The translations under genes and the position numbers were made by a program. The notes below the pieces were generated by a model. That model saw nothing but the letters and a program-made list of their open reading frames with translations. It searched no databases and had not been told where the DNA came from. From assembly GCA_947311845.1 (NCBI GenBank), contig CAMZMU010000069.1:11163424-11227423 (forward strand): a stretch of 64,000 nucleotides of DNA. Reading direction: 5' to 3'. Below are positions 11,790 through 23,546 of the stretch, in pieces; position 1 is the first letter of the stretch; each line of letters starts with the position of its first letter. The stretch is from Poa pratensis (taxonomy: Eukaryota > Streptophyta > Magnoliopsida > Poales > Poaceae).

Positions 11790-11801
11790 TGGTATCAGAT
11801 T
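11790..11801 (+). other. Primer binding site (initiator tRNA-Met type)
   Basis: TGGTATCAGATT directly follows the 5' LTR and matches the TGGTATCAGAG consensus complementary to the 3' end of initiator tRNA-Met. Confidence 0.9.
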
Positions 11802-11812
11802 AGGTCGGTCCT

Positions 11813-13273
11813 ATGTCTTCCACTGCCGCCTCTGGTCCGACCCCCGCCGCCGCTGCTGTCACGCCGGCTGCTGCCGCCACCGCCGCCGCGCCGGCCCCTG
11901 CCTCGCCCTTCCTCACCTCGCAGCCCCTGGCATGGTGGCACGCGCGGTCCCCTGGGGTCACGCCTCCGTGTTCTCACCCGCAGCCGCCCCCGATTGGATC
12001 GGCGAATCCCTCGCCTTCTGCTGCCCCTGGTGTTGATGGCGATCTGCCGCCGCCGGTTCCCTACGGCACCGCTTCTTCCTCGACCGGCGTGGCCTCTCCG
12101 CCGCCTTTTGGTGGGATCGCGCCCGCGTCCTATGGCGTCTACCCGGCGTCGACCTACGTGTCTGCCTGGCCTGCGCAACCCTACGGTGCACCGCCTCCGC
12201 AGCCCTATGCGGCATCGCCAGTGCAACACTATGGGGCTCCGCCCGTGCTTCCTTATGGTGCTCCGCCTGGGGCTCACTATGGCGCCTATCCGCCGTCGTC
12301 GTACGATGGTACAGTGCTGGCCTACGGGGCTCCTTCGGTGACCGCTGCCCATGCCCCGTCTCTGGAGACGGCCCCGCCGATGAGCTTCTATGCTTCTGCT
12401 GCTCACGATGCGGCGCCGTCGCCCTTCTACTTCTCGCACCTCATCCCGGTGAAGCTCACGCCGGACAACTACTTGTCTTGGCGTGCCCAGTTGACGCCGC
12501 TCCTCCGTAGCCGCTACTTGGAGGGGTACGTCGATGGCTCCTTGCCATGCACATCGCCGTATCATCCGGCATATCGCACGTGGGTGGCCCAGGATCAGGC
12601 CATCCTCTCTGCCATCCAGTCTTCGCTCACGCCGAGCGTCTCTTCGCTGGTCCTCTTCGCCGCTACGTCTCGAGATGCGTGGACGGCTCTTCACACCAGC
12701 TTTGCTTCTCAATCTCAGGCACGTGCTCATGCTATTTGCACTAAACTGGGTGAGGCCAAGCTCCTTGACCTCAGCATCACGGACTACTTCAACAAGATGA
12801 CGGGCCTCTCCGACACACTGGCCTCTATTGGTCAGCCGCTTCGCCCCGAGGACTTCACCACCTACATCCTGAACGGTCTGGATGACGACTATGATAATCT
12901 CGTGGAGAACATCAATGGTCGCGACACCCCGATTCAGCCCCGTGAGCTCTATTCGCGCCTTCTTGGTCGAGAACAGCATGTCAAGGCTCGTCATGCTTCC
13001 CCGAGCTTCTCCTCCGCCAACGCCGCAGCCCGGGGTAAAGCTCAGAAGTCGTCATCGGCTGGTGGCAAGGCGACCCCGCCCCAGCAGGCCCCGCGGCCCG
13101 TCGCGCTCCCCACCACGGGCGGTGGCCACCCGTGCGCCTGCTGCCCCTGTTGCGGCGCCCAGCAAGTGTGCCAGCTGTGTGGCCTTGAGGGTCATATCAC
13201 CTCCCGCTGTGATCGTTGCTTCAAGCCGGACTTTCTCGGCATTGGCAACAATGGCAAAGGCAATGACAAGTAG
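11813..13273 (+). CDS. gag: Copia gag protein
   Basis: 486 residues, starting MSSTAASG shortly after the PBS. A Pro/Ala/Tyr-rich N-terminal half has repeats of the type YGAPP (residues about 80-170). The gag core (FSHLIPVKLTPDNYLSWRAQ) begins at about 205, and a CCHC zinc knuckle CQLCGLEGHITSRC lies at about 450-465. Gag forms the particle and binds RNA. The TAG at 13271-13273 is in frame with the protease region that follows, so in the ancestor gag and pol were probably one reading frame. Confidence 0.9.
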   Translation: MSSTAASGPTPAAAAVTPAAAATAAAPAPASPFLTSQPLAWWHARSPGVTPPCSHPQPPPIGSANPSPSAAPGVDGDLPPPVPYGTASSSTGVASPPPFGGIAPASYGVYPASTYVSAWPAQPYGAPPPQPYAASPVQHYGAPPVLPYGAPPGAHYGAYPPSSYDGTVLAYGAPSVTAAHAPSLETAPPMSFYASAAHDAAPSPFYFSHLIPVKLTPDNYLSWRAQLTPLLRSRYLEGYVDGSLPCTSPYHPAYRTWVAQDQAILSAIQSSLTPSVSSLVLFAATSRDAWTALHTSFASQSQARAHAICTKLGEAKLLDLSITDYFNKMTGLSDTLASIGQPLRPEDFTTYILNGLDDDYDNLVENINGRDTPIQPRELYSRLLGREQHVKARHASPSFSSANAAARGKAQKSSSAGGKATPPQQAPRPVALPTTGGGHPCACCPCCGAQQVCQLCGLEGHITSRCDRCFKPDFLGIGNNGKGNDK

Positions 13274-16200
13274 GCTGCGGCTGCCGTGGCGAGTAACGAG
13301 CATGGACACACTCCGTCCTACCCCATTGATCCGACGTGGTACATGGACATGGGGGCTACCAATCACCTGACGAGTGAGATGGGCAAGCTCTCCACCCAGC
13401 AGCCATATTGTGGTCATGATCAGGTTCGCACCGCCAACGAAGCAGGTATGCACATCTCACATATTGGTCATGCCTCACTTCTTACACATAATTCTAGAAA
13501 ACTGCATCTCCTTAATGTCCTTCGAGTTCCTTCTGCTACACGTAGTCTGTTGTCTGTTCCTCAACTTACACGTGATAATAATGTCCTTGCTGAATTTCAT
13601 CGATTTCATTTTTTTATCAAGGATCGGGACACGAGAGCTGTTCTTCTTAGAGGTCGTCTTCGACATGGTCTGTATGCGCTTGATGTGCCGCATGCCCCCC
13701 AGGTGTTCAGTGGTGTCCGTGTGTCGTCTACCCACTGGCATGCGCGCCGTGGTCATCCTGCTGCTCCTATAGTTCGTCATGTCCTGCATCGTCATGATCT
13801 TCTAGTCGCGTCCAATAAAATTGCTGATAATGTATGTGATGCCTGTCAGCAAGGCAAGAGTCATCAGCTTCCGTTTGCAGAGTCGAGTCGTGTAGTCAAA
13901 CATCCTTTTGAGCTTGTGTTTTCTGATGTATGGGGTCATGCCCAAACGTCTGTTAGTGGGCACAATTATTATGTCAGTTTTATTGATGCTTATAGTCGGT
14001 TTACTTGGCTTTATCTTATTAAGCGTAAATCTGATGTATTCGATGTTTTTATTCAGTTTCAAACACATGTTGAGCGTCTCCTTAAGCACAAAATTCTTCA
14101 TGTTCAATCCGACTGGGGTGGTGAATATCACAACCTCAATGTGTTTTTTAACAAGCTTGGGATCTCGCACCGTGTGTCTTGTCCTCATACACATCAGCAG
14201 AATGGTGTTGCCGAACGTAACCATCGTCATCTTGTAGAAACTGGCCTAACCTTACTAGCTCATGCCTCTGTTCCGTTTCGGTTTTAGAGTGATGCGGTTT
14301 CCACAGCGTGTTTTTTTGATAAATAGGTTTCCTTCACTACTTCTTCAAATGAAAACTCCTCTTGAAATCTTGCTCAATGAACTCCCTGATTATACGTTCC
14401 TCAAGGTTTTTGGATGCGCATGTTGGCCTCATCTTCGTCTGTATAACAAGCGTAAGCTAGAATTTTGGTCTAAGAAATGGTACAAGTGCTTACATGTTCC
14501 CACTAATCGCATCTACATCTCTCGTGATGTCGTGTTTGATGAGAACGTGTTCCCGTTTGCCGCACTTCCGTCCAACACCACTACCTCAACACCACCTGCC
14601 CACTCCACTTTACCTTTGCCTGATCAGTTTGTAGATATTTCATATTCTCCTGCGTTGCTTCCTAACCATGCTGCAGGTATCGGCCGCGGTGCTCGACTCG
14701 AGCTCCTTGATGATCAGGCGACGGATGACGATCACGTGCCGGTTGTCGATCGTGTGCCTGCCCCATGCATGCCGGGTCGCGCCCGCTCGCCCGCCCCAGC
14801 GCCAGCTTCGCCCGCCCCAGCGGCTGCCTCACCCGCGGCAGCTTCGCCCGGCCCAGCGTTCGGGCCTGTCTCCCCTGCCTACTCTGCGCCATCGCCCGGC
14901 CCAGTGCCTGAGCTGGCCGCCTCTGCCCCGGCCCCGAGCGGGCCGTCACCGTCCGGCCCAACACCGCATGGCTCCCCTGCGCCAGGCCCAACTATGCCGA
15001 CGTCTGCGTCGCGAGCTTCGTCGCCATCTCTGTCACCTGTGTCGGGCTCGACACAGCCCGCGCCACCTGCTGCTGATGCTCTTCACCCTCGTACACGCAG
15101 TCAGGCTGGAGTTTTTCGTCCGAAGAAGCGCACAGATGGGACCATTGCGTGGATCGCTGCTTGCGTGGGACAAGCTGCCGATGATCCCACAGCCGAACCT
15201 CGCCACTTCCAGGTTGCTCTTGGTATTCCTCATTGGCGCACTGCGATGGAGCAAGAGTTTCAGGCACTCCTGAAGAATGATACTTGGCAGCTCGTTCCTC
15301 CTGTTTCTGGTGTCAATATCATTGATTCCAAGTGGGTCTTCAAAGTTAAGAAGCATGCTGATGGTTCTATTGAACGCTACAAGGCACGGTTAGTTGCTAA
15401 GGGCTTCAAACAGAGGTATGGTCTTGATTATGAGGACACTTTCGGCCCAGTTGTCAAGCCTACTACCATTCGTTTGCTGCTCTCTTTGGCTATTACTAGA
15501 GGATGGTCTCTTCGTCAGCTTGATGTGCAGAATGCTTTTCTTCATGGAGTTCTGGAGGAGGAGGTTTATATGCGTCAGTCTCCAGGTTTTGTTGATCCTG
15601 CTCGTCCTCAGCACCTTTGCAGCCTTGTTAAGGCGCTCTATGGACTTAAGCAGGCCCCTCGTGCATGGCATGCACATCTTGGCTCCGTTCTCCGGGCTCA
15701 AGGATTTGTTCCATCCACTGCTGACACATCTCTGTTCCTTCTTCAGCGTCCTGAGGTCATGATGTATTTGCTGGTTTATGTTGATGATATCATCCTCATC
15801 AGCTCCTCTGATGTTGCTGCTGATCGCCTCCTATCTGCGCCGAGTGGTGATTTTGTTGTGAAGGGCTTGGGCACCTTACACTACTTTCTCGGTCTGGAGG
15901 TCTCACGGTCTTCTGCTGGGGTGACTCTCACTCAGCACAAGTATTCTATGGACTTATTGCGCCGTGCTGGTATGTTGAAGTGCAAACCTGCTATCACTCC
16001 TATGTCTGCAACAGATCGGTTGTCTGGTCTTGGTGGGGATCCTCTTTCGCCTGATGATGCTACTGAGTACCGCAGCCTGGTTGGTGGTTTGTAGTACCTG
16101 ACTATCACCAGACCCGATATCTCCTATGCAGTCAATCGTGTGTGCCAGTATCTTCATGCACCCAGGACTTCTCATTGGTCAGCTGTGAAGCGCATTCTGC

Positions 16201-16739
16201 GCTACATCTGTCTCACTGCCTCGTACGGTGTGCTTCTTCAGCCTACGCCGTCTTGTGATCTCACAGCCTTCTCAGATGCGGATTGGGCTGGCAGTCCTGA
16301 TGACAGGCGATCCACGGGAGCCTATGCGGTATTCTTTGGTCCTAACCTGATCGCCTGGAATGCTCGCAAGCAAGCTACAGTATCTCGCAGGAGTACTGAA
16401 GCTAAGTACAAGGCAGTTGCTAATGCCACAGCTGAGATCATTTGGGTACAGTCCTTGTTGAGAGAGTTGGGAGTCTCTCAAGATCAGCCACCAGTCCTTT
16501 GGTGTGACAACATCGGCGCAACATACCTTTCATCTAATCCGGTATTCCATGCCCGAACGAAACACATTGAAGTTGACTATCACTTTGTGAGGGAACGCGT
16601 CGCACAGAAGCTACTCCAAATCAAGTTCATCTCCTCTAAAGATCAACTTGCTGATATCTTCACGAAGCCTCTACCGCAGCCGCAGTTTGTAGGTTGTAGG
16701 CGCAATCTTAACTTGCTTTGTACTTCAGGCCACAGTTAA
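13274..16739 (+). pseudogene. pol: Copia pol (protease, integrase, RT, RNase H), disrupted
   Basis: Order: protease site WYMDMGATNH (usual D-S/T-G has Met in the second place), integrase HHCC region and catalytic core (SDVWG, SDWGGEY, QQNGVAERNHR), linker, reverse transcriptase with YVDDII near 15778, RNase H with DADWAG and STEAKYKA (Lys where Glu is usual). Breaks: TAG at 14285-14287; a frame change in the T run near 14312; a collapsed interval near 14476 where a short segment usual in Copia integrases is absent; and TAG at 16092-16094 followed in frame by [11 protein letters not shown]. Not functional as written. Confidence 0.92.
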
Positions 16740-16741
16740 GA

Positions 16742-16752
16742 TTGAGGGAGGG
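16742..16752 (+). other. Polypurine tract
   Basis: TTGAGGGAGGG immediately upstream of the 3' LTR, the plus-strand priming site. Confidence 0.85.
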
Positions 16753-16880
16753 TGTTAGACTCTGTATAATAGGTAGCTATGTGTATACATCTGTATTTGT
16801 ACATGTCATTATGTTCTATAAATATATGAGACGGCCGCACCTATTGGGTGTCGAGCGGTTCCCCTAAACCTAGTTTTACA
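16753..16880 (+). repeat. Copia 3' LTR
   Basis: 128 bp, near-identical to the 5' LTR; followed by TSD CATCT. Confidence 0.96.
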
Positions 16881-17078
16881 CATCTCTGTTGTGCTGCTTG
16901 ATCAATTACACGCATAGAAATGGGAGGTGTCAAGAATATTTTGAGCCCCGCGCAGGAAGTTGCCAGAAAAATTCATCCGTGCAGTGCAAGAGTATAACAA
17001 ATCCCGTTTGTATATGTGCATCGGCAATTGTATTACCGATGCGAGCAATTGTATGCAAACACACCAACGTTCTTAGTA

Positions 17079-17201
17079 CTCCCTCCGATTCATATTAGTG
17101 GGCACAAGTTTGTTTAGACACACATGTATCTAGTCTAAATACTTAACAAGATACATCTGAATTTAGATAAATTTATGCCCACTAATATGGATCGGAGGGA
17201 G
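17079..17201. mobile_element. Stowaway MITE
   Basis: 123 bp with inverted ends CTCCCTCCGATTCATATTA and TAATATGGATCGGAGGGAG, TA target duplication on both sides (17077-17078, 17202-17203). Absent from the paralogous unit near 6600. Confidence 0.95.
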
Positions 17202-17432
17202 TACTATTAATGCCGCTGGAATGACCCTGTACAAGTTATGTAGCGTGAGTTCAGAGTTTAATCTATGATTGTCTTTTGTTACCAGTTTTGTTTCTCCCGG
17301 GTAATTCCTTGTATCTTAGTTGCTCTCGGATATTATTAACTGACATTTGCACAGAACAGAAGGATGCAGTCGTCGTGCTTGAACGGTGATGGTTAGATAT
17401 TTACTTGAGGGATTGAGTTTGCTACTATTTCG

Positions 17433-17778
17433 AAAATCCCTTTCGACCCCTAGTTCACGTGATGCTGTCCGCTTTTGAAAATCAAAAAAATATGGAAAAA
17501 GAGGCAACAAACATATGTTAGTGATCTAAATACGTGAAAATTTCGTGGCGAAATCAGTGCTAATTTTGGGATATGTTTGTTGCCACAAATGAGCACTAGT
17601 TTTTTTTTTTCACATAGAGCAGCACAAATATCACTTGACCGTGAAAATTTGCACATACTTAGAATATTAGCATATGTTTGTTGCCTCTTTTTTTTAGATA
17701 TTTTGAAGTCTTTTCATATTTTTTGAATTTCAAAATTGGGCAGGAGCACCTGAGATCGGGAGTCAAAACGGTGCTCTC
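17433..17778. mobile_element. Foldback MITE with long inverted arms
   Basis: The arms include GAGGCAACAAACATATG (about 17485) and its exact complement (about 17672), and are imperfect further out. Flanks CTACTATTTCG (17422-17432) and CTACTAGTTCG (17779-17789) look like a 9-11 bp duplication with one mismatch, a Mutator-like size. The paralogue near 6795 (TTTGCTAAAATGTCGTC) has the empty site. Confidence 0.7.
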
Positions 17779-18768
17779 CTACTAGTTCGTCTTCTTTGAT
17801 CTCTTTAGCTCTGTACTAGTTGAATGCCCGTGTGTTGCTACGGCGTCACAATTTGTTGTATGTTGCACAGCGTCACAATTTGTGCACCCTGTTATTGAGT
17901 TCAATTATGTATGGCTCTCAAAAAAATATTGTAAACAACTCTTATAGCTTCCAAGCAATTTTAGTGTTTTCTCCTTTAGAGGCTAGATGATTTCTCGAGT
18001 AAGCTCGATATTCAGAATTGATTTAGCAGTACAATTTATGTTTTAAGGATATCAATATTTTATTCTATTAATTGAATAAAATGATTGAGAAAATTAAATG
18101 CACGTTAAGTAAGGTCATGCATCATTCATGTATCAGACTTGTCGACAAGAATACATGGATAATATTTGCATAATCATTCATACAAGTTGCTGGTGGGAAT
18201 TTCTTTTTAGAGAAGACTAATGGTGAATTTCTTTGAATGAAGATACATCACCAACTTCTTTGATAGAAGAAACTTTTGATTTGCAAATAGCAAACTGCTG
18301 CAGCTAGAGGGATCAAGCCAGACACTTGGGAAAATCCTCGAGCAAGATATCAAAAACCAGTATGCATCGAACCCCATGTTGTGTACAGATATTCAAAATC
18401 AGCATAGGCTCATATATTATGAGATGCACAAGTTCAAAACAGACTAATCAAAATAATATTGAGAATTTTGTCTGAACGATGAATCGAAGAAAAAATAACA
18501 AATCTTACCATACTAATTTCATGTCAACTTGTGAGGAAATTTTGAAGGCAATGCACTGCCCATAATCTTTAGAAGCAGTCATTATCAAAAAGCAACAGAA
18601 AGCTACAAAAGTACCTTCAGGCTTGTATAAAATATATGTTCAGGCTTTATTGGAATATTTTCAAAAGAATATCTCGAGTAAATATAAGGAACACATGATC
18701 ACATATTCATCTAACTTCTTAGCTTGCTGAATTTCAGGATTGAAAGAGACCCTACATTCCAGTAAGTA

Positions 18769-19290
18769 TCAACACCATGATGCACAAGCTCGGGCAACGC
18801 CTGCAAAACATCGTTCCAGTGATCTGAGTAAACTTGCCGGCACAGATGAAAATTGACCTCTGGCCTTCTCATCAGTCAGCCACCAGTGCAAATTTGGCTT
18901 CAATAAACAAATTAATGTAGTATCAAGACGTAAGACGGCTGCACCTGACAAACATATAAATCTAGCTATTTTAAAAATGACGCCTGCTGAACAGAAATCA
19001 ACCCATCCACAATTGGGCAAGTAGAAAAGAAAACCAATTAACTTACCACGAGGGCGACTTGGTTTCAATAGGCGTCCATCGTCAGGAACTTTATTATCAC
19101 AGTCAAAAGAGGTAGTAATGCAGAGAGGGAGGCGGACAGGGAAAGGTGCAGGAGAGCATGATGGTAGAGAGAGGGGCGAGGGAACCCGGGGAACGAAATC
19201 TGCGAGTGGAGTGCGAGGAATGCGTCCAGACATCCTAGGAATAGCGCAATGCATCACCTCAGAAACAAGCAACTCTATAACTTCCTTTGA
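18769..19290 (-). other. Exon-like captured segment, unidentified
   Basis: A minus-strand frame (key words EVMHCAIPRMSGRIPRTP, KVPDDGRLLKPSRPRG) ends at a good donor (GTAAGTTAATTG at about 19045). The text up to the donor looks protein-like; after it the frame looks intronic. I do not recognise the family. It may be a fragment of a host gene captured by the Helitron. Confidence 0.3.
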
Positions 19291-22200
19291 CCAATATCCT
19301 TGTGCCTGAATGTTCTACTTCCTCTTTAATCTACAAGGGCAAAGCAGATGCATAATTAGAACCGCAACTTTTGTCTGAAATTATAACTGAACAAAGTTTT
19401 CCGGTCATAATCCGTTTTGTGATGGGCTTAAAAAATATGTGCAAAAATAGCAACCGACAGCATACCAACAACTAATACCGGTTATAGCTGATATCTCCAA
19501 ACACACATGAGAGAGGACAATGTCTGCAGATCAAAGATTTGAATGCAATTCCATCTAACCAGATAAATGTAAACTTGTTCAAAACATACATTGATTATAG
19601 GAAGAAGGTCGATGCATCAGAAAATAATCTCTAACAAAAATCTTTCTAAGCTCATTTTCTTCGGTAGAAATGAAGCATTCAGTGAAGATATTAAAGTATA
19701 TTATTCGGAGATACTCTACCGAAGCTTTAACTGAAATAAAATGCTAGAGAGCTTGTCGAAGTTGGTGCCTTCAATCATGGAGCAAAACAGCCCCAGACAA
19801 AGTCATGATGATTTCGGAAAAGCTCACCTTCGATAGTTGGTAGGCAACCATTCTCTCTCCAAATAGAAGCCGTATATCGACCTCGCATTTGTGAAACTTT
19901 GGAAAAAGGTTATATCACAGGAATCACAGTACTGCTTTGTAGAATATTGAGATCATCACACTTACAACAGAGCACACTTCAGAGGCTTGAGCAAAAAATA
20001 AATAAAATGTTCTCACTTACAGAAACAAACTAATCCATTTTTAGATGACAATCAACTTAACCTTTGAAACAATAGAATTGGCATCATTGATTCTTTTACA
20101 AAACCAAAGGATAAGAAAATAAAGGGCATTCAACTTTAGCTGCTGCGATTACATCTGACAAAAATATTTTGTTGGTTTATATCATGTAGCTTAACGGGAA
20201 AAGTTCACTGATATCTGATATCGGCTAATCTCTTAATCAATCCTTACAAAAAATGTATATACCTTATTCATGTATCCAAGTGAAACATGTAACAAAATGA
20301 GAAAAGTCTCTATAAAAGATGCATACCCCTCCTCTTCCATCTTAACAACCTCTTGCACTCATACTTCACATTGACCAGAAAAATCTAATACATTGTAGAA
20401 GAAGGAAAAAATTTGACCGATGATCACACCCCAATGAATTCCCTGGCATCCACTGTTTTAGATCCCTGGATGCAAAAGGAGTATAAATTAGAACAAATCA
20501 ATCTGTTAGGGACAGTAACCCACACAATGAAATAATCAAAATGAGATCAACCGAAGGAAAAATATATGTACACAATTACCATGCGGTAACATCGTTAAGG
20601 AACAAATTATACAGAGAGCACGATCATTGCCGGGTTTCTCCAGTGGCAGACGTCCACAAGCCACCACGCTGGACAACAGCGCCGTTACCTGGAAGAAATT
20701 TTCCTTTGCTGCATTGAAAAGTAACATCACCATGGCAATTGCAGAAGACAGAACCAATAATACGTGACAACGAATTGTCTATCTAGGATACAACACCTAC
20801 ATTTTATCAATGTAGAACTGACAAATCGAACAGGTCAAAGGCGTGAGCCACGAATTTAGTTGTGGGGAAGAACCTGCAAAATTTGCAAAATAATAGTACA
20901 TCAATTAGCAATACAACAAAACCTAGTAACCTCTCGTGGCTAACAACAGCAGTAGCTAGCACACAGCTGACAGCACGCCTAAAGCACACAGCAACAACAG
21001 CTAGTAAAATATGCTAACAGAAATTAAGATTTCTCTGGTAGACTGGTAGTAAAACACACGCACATCAAAGCACAGCAGCAGTATATATAAGCATCATAAG
21101 AACATCAAAGCACAGCAGCAGCAGTATTATAGACGTATAGTAGCAATATGCAATGAAAACACCTGCCATTTAACATACTCCTTCCTCGAAACAAAAGCAT
21201 AGGTCTAGACTAAAAAGATCCTCTACACACATTAATTTGCTGATCCTCTCTAACTATTGTCCTCATATCGAACAATATATCAAAGCATGCCATATCCCAA
21301 AATTTTGAGATATCTTACATGACCACTGAGTACCGATGACACGTGTGCTTCTCCTAATGGCATAGATTGCAGTTGGCATTCTAGGAAGAAGAAAATTAAA
21401 TCAATCAAAAAAATGGTGTCTATTTACTTTACCTGTTTCTGCAAGACTGTACAACTTATGAACAACATATGTGAATTAATTTTGCATATGACACCATAGT
21501 AATTATTCTCTGCTAGGCATCAGCAGGCATGCTAGATCCGCTAGGCAACCAATGAAATAACAAATCAAGTGCTAAGGTGGATCACACTGAAATAAAATTC
21601 AGATTGATTGTCTGTTACTTTCCAGGACAGAAACTGGACCCAAAAATTTGACCTTCTGAAACAGATTTGGAGGTTGCTTCTTGCTCAAAGAAATCCTATC
21701 TGGACGTCCATGCGACATCAGGGACAGTCTCAGAAACTCCATGTCGAGAGGATAACAAAAAAAAGAAAAACACAAGTACAATCAGAAAATGCTGTCATCG
21801 GCAGTCTCAGACAGTCTCATGTAATAGACAAAGATGCTGCAAAATCCGATTTTATGTTGGACCACTCCAGTATATGCAGAGTCAGTAAAAAGTGAGAACC
21901 ATTCTTCTCGATGCCTACATGATTTGTGAGCTTAGATCAACTAAAGCTGCGACCAATTAAAGAAATCAAACACATATCAACTTGAACAACAATACAGTCT
22001 AACCAGAGCACATTGGCAGTTCAATAGTGTAGAATCTATTGCTATCTTTCAGAGCTTGTGCTTCACGATTGAAAGAATTTCAGAACAAGTCGATTGAGGG
22101 CGTGACCCCTGAACCATTGATTGGTGAAGTTGTGTGTGCCTACCACGCAGTGAAGATGAAATGAATTGCGTTGCCGAGATGGGCAGGCGCAGGACATGAT

Positions 22201-22434
22201 CTGCTCCCAACAAACTGCCACGTATACCGCCGCCTGGTTACAGGAATGGCCGCCGCCTACAGATTGAGATTGTTGGAGTTGATTGGACTCGAGGATGCAG
22301 GTCGTGGTACTGGTGATGAAGGCGCTGGGTCTGGGTCGACGGCGGATCCAGCAGCAGAGCGGAGCTTGAGGACAGCTAGCTCAGGCGGAGAGAGGAGCTA
22401 GAAGCAAGGGGATAAGGAGCGATTGGGAGCGTAC

Positions 22435-22795
22435 AGGTACTCGTCGGAAGGCCTCGTCAATCTCGTCGTTGGTGAGTCCCTTGTTCTGGAGGAAGGATCG
22501 GCGGTAGACGACGGCGGAGCCCATGACCCTGGGATGCGAGAGGAACTTGACCGCGTTCTGCACGTAGTCCTCCCTCACCGGCTGCGGCGGCGGCGGCGAG
22601 GAGTTGAAGCTCAGCGGGTGCGGCGGCGGCTTATTCTCCCCTGCGCCTCCGGCATCTGCCCCTGAGGACAAGTAGTATTGAATTAGCAATCGAGGGGGGC
22701 GAATCGATCGAATTGGGGATTGATCCGAGGTGAGGTTAGGGCGGACCTGGTGGCGGCGGCGGTGATGGTTGATTTGTGGTGGTGTTGGAGTCCAT
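22435..22795 (-). pseudogene. PEX14: PEX14 (peroxin 14) 5' gene fragment captured by Helitron
   Basis: Exon 1 is 22795-22747 (MDSNTTTNQPSPPPPP, donor GT) and exon 2 is 22661-22435 after TCCTCAG. The join is in frame and gives 92 residues. Residues about 44-92 are the Pex14 N-terminal domain: PVREDYVQNAVKFLSHPRV, then VVYRRSFLQNKGLT and EIDEAFRRVP. PEX14 is the peroxisomal membrane docking protein for PEX5/PEX7 import receptors; this domain binds PEX5 WxxxF motifs. A possible third exon starts near 22374 but soon meets TAG. The membrane and coiled-coil regions are absent. It is a transduplicated fragment, not a working gene. Confidence 0.9.
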
Positions 22796-23325
22796 CTTCT
22801 CTTCATGTTCCCCAGTTGCTCCCTTCCATGTAGTCCTCAAGCGGCAGCAACCGTGTCGTGCCTCACACCCTCCTTCCTCCTCTCAGGTCGGCGAGGAGAG
22901 GCATGGTTCATAGTTGGACCAGCGGGCCTTGGACGCCGGCGGAGAACTGGTCGAGCAGGCGGTGTAACCCCGACCCCATGAGGAGGGTTGAGACGTCGCC
23001 GGGGAGCGTCTATAGCCCATCCCCGGATCCTTCTTTGTTGTAGGGAGGCGAGCTGGTGGCGGGGACCGGAGGGATGCGTGGCGCAATGGCCGGAGTGGGC
23101 GGCGGCGGCTTGTGGAACCCTAGGTCGGAGAGGAATTGAGGTTCGCTTCTTTTCCTGTGTGGGCTCGGGCACAGGAGAATGATGTGTTCTGTTTGAGGAA
23201 AATAACGTTTCAGAATAAGTAATGAACTGCGGGTCGATTACCCGATTCTTGATGGGCCAAATTGCAAAAGTGGCATTTCGTCCGTCCGGCAGAAGACAGG
23301 ACACTGCGTTCTTTTATAGTAGAGA
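22796..23325 (-). other. Helitron 5' region upstream of the PEX14 fragment
   Basis: GC-rich, with no gene I can support. It may contain the captured PEX14 promoter and 5' leader. Confidence 0.4.
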
Positions 23326-23546
23326 TTCTGTAGAACAGTTTTTGAGCCATATAGCTTGTCTTTTAAAACAGATCACGTGGAAGGCATATTTATTTCACAT
23401 CTCTTTTGAAATACTAGCACACTGGCCATCGCAAATGCGAGGGTATCATGTGTACATGGTTGGAAGTGTTCAAGAAAAAATTATGGTTTCATTGATATCA
23501 CATTATTTCGCACTATGTGACTTTAAGCAAAATTGTTCTAAAATTA

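Larger units (their letters stand above)
11662..16880 (+). mobile_element. Complete Ty1/Copia LTR retrotransposon
   Basis: Two 128 bp LTRs, TSD CATCT (11657-11661 and 16881-16885), PBS and PPT in place, and gag-protease-integrase-RT-RNase H order typical of Copia. LTRs start TGTTAG and end TTTACA. They differ at about three sites (for example ATACGT versus ATAGGT), so the insertion is fairly young although the coding region has several stops. The short LTRs are notable for a 5.2 kb element. Confidence 0.97.
17816..23325 (-). mobile_element. Non-autonomous Helitron carrying gene fragments
   Basis: On the minus strand the 5' end is TCTCTACTATAAAAG (at 23325) preceded by A. The 3' end is a short hairpin (CCGT...ACGG, about 17828-17843) followed by CATTCAACTAG, then T. 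Removing it joins CTCTTTAGCTCTGTA to TTCTGTAGAACAG, matching the uninterrupted paralogue CTCTTTAGCTCTGTATTCTT at about 6829. That confirms both boundaries and the lack of a TSD. I see no Rep/helicase gene. It holds exons 1-2 of PEX14 and other exon-like pieces on the same strand. Confidence 0.9.

Noticed and set aside
11795..12994. 399-codon minus-strand frame opposite Copia gag
   Set aside because: Arg-rich shadow frame caused by GC-rich codons of gag.
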